A stretch of 64,000 bases of DNA from Vreelandella salicampi (GTDB taxonomy: Bacteria > Pseudomonadota > Gammaproteobacteria > Pseudomonadales > Halomonadaceae): NCBI RefSeq assembly GCF_013415105.1, contig NZ_JACCDF010000014.1, positions 1-64,000 on the forward strand. Reading direction: 5' to 3'. Made by a program: the position numbers and the translations under genes. Below, piece after piece: positions 61,568 through 64,000 of the stretch; positions within the stretch are counted from its first letter, which is position 1, and each line of letters opens with the position of its first letter. The notes under the pieces were generated by a model. That model did not search any database. It was not told the DNA's origin and worked only from the letters and a program-made list of their open reading frames with translations.

Positions 61568-62989
61568 TTACACATGGAAGACCTCGCCTGCCCCCGTCAC
61601 CACCCGGTCACGCCCCCCTGCTTTAGCCTCGTAGAGGCGCTGGTCACCGATACGCATGAGTGAATCCATGTCATTGCCGTCACGGCCCATTTGGGCACAC
61701 CCCATGCTGATGGTGATCTTAACTTCCTTGTCGAGTAGCCGGATCGCTAAGTCGTGAACAGCCAAGCGGCAACGCTCGGCGATCTCGTATGCCTGCTGAA
61801 TATCGGCATTCGGCAGCAATATCTGAAATTCCTCACCCCCCACACGAGCCAGCAGGTCGGAGGGTCTCAGCTTCTCCGCTATCACTGAGGTCACGCGCTT
61901 GAGCACCTCGTCACCGGCCTGGTGCCCATATACGTCGTTGACCTTCTTGAAGTGATCAAGGTCCAGGCCCAGAAGCGATAGCGGCGTGCCGTCGCGCTTG
62001 GCCTGAGCTAGCTCCCCTTTGGCCTGCTTCATGAAGTAGCGTCGATTAGCCACGCCAGTGAGCCAGTCCGTGGCGGCCTGTTGGTTTAGGCGGGCATTGA
62101 TTGCCTCGAGTTTTGCCAGGGCTTCCTGGGTCTGAGCCTGTTGCTCGCGAAGCTGCTCCATCACTTCCGCCTGGCTGTAGACGGTGGAAAAAGAGCGCGT
62201 GGTATGGAAGGCGTGAACGACGCCATAGCTGAGTAGGAAAAAACCAGCGAGGAAAATGGCATGAGCCAGCCACCATAGATGGCTCCACAAATCGGAGATC
62301 ATGAAAGCAACCGACGCCTGGGCGAAAACCGCCATGGAGAGCATGTAGACGATCATCAACGACAGACGAATGCGCCGTAGGATAATGACGATGATACTGA
62401 CCACAAGGAGCACGAATGCCAGCGCTTCCATCGCCTGGATCATGTTCTCCGCACGGACCAGCGGGTTCAGAATGAGGGCCGCAAGCCCCAGGTTGATGGT
62501 CAGGATAATGCCCAGCGCCACGCCCCAGGTGGCCGGGCGTCGGCGTGTCTCAGGAGAATCCGGCGGCACACCGAGGCGCTCTAGCGCGACCAAAAAGCAA
62601 ACACCCATAGCCAAGCGGGAAGCCGGGCCATAGGCGATGAACACGTCCATCATGTCGTCGGAAATCTGGCTAAGAAGCGCATGGGGCAGATAGATCAGGG
62701 TGAAGCTCATAAACGCCAGGACCAGCCAGCGCAAAAATACCTCGCCGGACGCAAGGTAACAGCGCCAGGTCACATAGGTAATAAAAGCCCCTAGGGCGAT
62801 AGCCAGTAGAGAACTCGCCTCATACAGGCCTGGCGCCTCAAAGCGCCGCTTGGGGTCTTGGAAAAGCGCCAAATAGCTGATCGCCATTAGCGGCAACAGG
62901 GCAATCAGTATCCCCAGCAAGCATAGATAGCCCCCCGTCAGGCGCCGAACGATGGCATCGGCTTTTCCTTCGGTGCCTGACGCCGTCAT
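61568..62989 (-). CDS. Multi-TM diguanylate cyclase (GGEEF)
   Basis: 473 residues. About seven or eight TM helices fill the first ~270 residues (CLLGILIALLPLMAISYLAL, SSLLAIALGAFITYV and others), forming a MASE-like membrane sensor I cannot assign to a named type. A coiled-coil linker (EQLREQQAQTQEALAKLEAI) leads to GGDEF with VGGEEFQILL, a functional variant. ATD/TDWLTGVANRR and LDLDHFKKVND are intact. Its ATG overlaps the stop of the upstream EAL gene (ATGA), so synthesis and breakdown enzymes are coupled. Confidence 0.9.
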   Translation of the reverse strand: MTASGTEGKADAIVRRLTGGYLCLLGILIALLPLMAISYLALFQDPKRRFEAPGLYEASSLLAIALGAFITYVTWRCYLASGEVFLRWLVLAFMSFTLIYLPHALLSQISDDMMDVFIAYGPASRLAMGVCFLVALERLGVPPDSPETRRRPATWGVALGIILTINLGLAALILNPLVRAENMIQAMEALAFVLLVVSIIVIILRRIRLSLMIVYMLSMAVFAQASVAFMISDLWSHLWWLAHAIFLAGFFLLSYGVVHAFHTTRSFSTVYSQAEVMEQLREQQAQTQEALAKLEAINARLNQQAATDWLTGVANRRYFMKQAKGELAQAKRDGTPLSLLGLDLDHFKKVNDVYGHQAGDEVLKRVTSVIAEKLRPSDLLARVGGEEFQILLPNADIQQAYEIAERCRLAVHDLAIRLLDKEVKITISMGCAQMGRDGNDMDSLMRIGDQRLYEAKAGGRDRVVTGAGEVFHV

Positions 62990-64000
62990 AACGACCGTGG
63001 CCAGCTTTTGAGTAACGCCAAGGCGTCATCAGCCAAGAGCGGGCGACTGAACAGATACCCCTGAATCACATCACACCCTAATTGATGCAACAAGGCGCGC
63101 TGAGCCTCATGCTCGACTCCCTCGGCAACCGTCTTCAACCCCAGGCCACGGGCGATACGGATAATGCCATCGACCAAATCGACGGCGCGCGAATCGTGAG
63201 GTACGTCGTCGATAAAACTTTTATCGATCTTGAGGGTATCGAGCGGCAGGTTCTTGAGGTAGCTCAGCGACGAATAGCCGGTACCGAAATCATCGAGCGC
63301 CACGGCGATGTTGTGGCTACGAAGAACGCGCATGGTCTGGATGGCCTGGTCGACATGGGACAGCAAACTTTCTTCAGTGAGTTCTAACGTCAGGCGTTCG
63401 GGAGCCACCCGATGCGCCTCGAGGGTACTGAGAACACGATCAACGAAACCTTCTTGATAAAACTGCGCAGCGGGAATATTGATCGCCATCCGCAAGGGCG
63501 CATCGCAGGGCTGTAGCGGCCAGTGCGGCGCTCTCTCACAGACCGTCCTGAGCGACCAGTCGGTCATCCGCCGTGACAGCCGGGCATTTTTTTCAGCCAC
63601 CGGTACAAATTCCCCAGGGCTGACTTGGCCCAGTTTCTGATCCTCCCAGCGCGCCAGTGCCTCAAATCCCACAATGCGACTGCCGTCGGCAGTCACCAAC
63701 GGCTGATAATGCTTGATCAGGCGATTATCAATCAGGGCCTGTTCCAGCCGTTGTTCGATGGTGTGGCAGCGTAGCGATATCTCCTCTGCTTCGTGACTGA
63801 AGACATGCACGCCGTGATGGGATCTTGGCCCATTGAGCGCGGCATGGGCCCTTTCGAGAAGGTCTTCAGGCGTCAGACCATCCAGGGGAGACAAGCTGAT
63901 ACCCACGTCGATATCCGGGCGAATCGTCGTTTCGTCCACTTCGATGGGATGGGAGAGTTTGTTGACGATGGGGGTGATGACGTCAAACAAATCACGCAAC
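62986..64000 (-). CDS. GGDEF/EAL-type phosphodiesterase, N-terminus beyond the window
   Basis: 338 residues visible; the frame is open to the right edge. The first ~75 look like the end of a GGDEF domain (DVGISLSPLDG, LLERAHAALNG). The EAL domain has GFEALARWED, ELTEESLL, ALDDFGTGYSSLSYLK and DKSFID, so phosphodiesterase activity toward c-di-GMP is expected. Whether the GGDEF part is active cannot be seen. It is the upstream partner of the GGEEF cyclase gene. Confidence 0.9.
   Translation of the reverse strand, partial: LRDLFDVITPIVNKLSHPIEVDETTIRPDIDVGISLSPLDGLTPEDLLERAHAALNGPRSHHGVHVFSHEAEEISLRCHTIEQRLEQALIDNRLIKHYQPLVTADGSRIVGFEALARWEDQKLGQVSPGEFVPVAEKNARLSRRMTDWSLRTVCERAPHWPLQPCDAPLRMAINIPAAQFYQEGFVDRVLSTLEAHRVAPERLTLELTEESLLSHVDQAIQTMRVLRSHNIAVALDDFGTGYSSLSYLKNLPLDTLKIDKSFIDDVPHDSRAVDLVDGIIRIARGLGLKTVAEGVEHEAQRALLHQLGCDVIQGYLFSRPLLADDALALLKSWPRSL

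Noticed and set aside
1..64000. CRISPR arrays, prophage blocks or rRNA operons
   Set aside because: No regularly spaced direct repeats, phage structural genes or rRNA-like sequence were seen on reading both strands.

Overview
The window looks like chromosomal DNA of a moderately halophilic gammaproteobacterium, most likely Halomonas or a close relative. This is inferred from the protein families, fairly GC-rich codon use, the NhaC-type sodium/proton antiporter, many osmotic and oxidative stress genes and abundant c-di-GMP enzymes. No rRNA, intact tRNA or CRISPR array was seen.

Layout. 1-0.45 kb: tail of an IS30-type transposase abutting a truncated nhaC. 0.7-7.6 kb: a leftward catabolic operon (class III aminotransferase, two-subunit CoA-transferase, M20 deacylase/peptidase, thiolase) with a divergent LysR regulator, then a GNAT gene. 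7.7-9.6 kb: small genes, a tRNA-3'-end-like scar and a DUF4236 protein. 9.8-15.1 kb: a leftward envelope operon DUF2170-PspA-K+ channel-DUF2491-DUF350-DUF1190-glutathionylspermidine-synthase-like ATP-grasp ligase. 15.2-19.3 kb: a FAN1-like VRR-NUC nuclease coupled to a nuclease-helicase fusion of the XPD/DinG type. 19.2-22.4 kb: diguanylate cyclase with a molybdopterin-fold partner, RsbQ-like hydrolase, OsmC.

22.4-41.4 kb is the most remarkable part: one leftward, translationally coupled seven-gene operon that I read as a Gram-negative poly-gamma-glutamate-like polymer system. It encodes a CHASE2 sensor pseudokinase, a lone receiver, a PgsC-like membrane protein carrying two degenerate copies of a hydrolase domain, a large anchored periplasmic protein, a stand-alone PghP-like gamma-polyglutamate hydrolase with its catalytic residues kept, a 1743-residue secreted protein ending in an outer-membrane beta-barrel, and a HEAT-repeat/PgsB-like ligase fusion. 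A complete GAF-PAS histidine kinase is encoded divergently. Together these would span synthesis at the inner membrane, periplasmic handling and trimming, and outer-membrane export.

41.6-57.9 kb is a stress-gene region: MgtC pseudogene, three PRC-barrel proteins and one fossil, AI-2E family permease, YqaE/Pmp3 peptide, an endonuclease/exonuclease/phosphatase-fold membrane protein, sensor diguanylate cyclase, catalase KatE with YetF and DUF2254 proteins, CsbD, YeaQ-type protein and a DUF305 protein. A 14-bp palindrome, GTKCG-NYAN-CGMAC, recurs in front of many of these genes and also before nhaC and a small gene near 8.3 kb, suggesting one regulator and a stress regulon.

58.3-64 kb is a c-di-GMP cluster: a GAF-LOV-GGDEF-EAL photoreceptor, a GAF-GGDEF protein, a multi-TM GGDEF protein, and an EAL protein running off the right edge.
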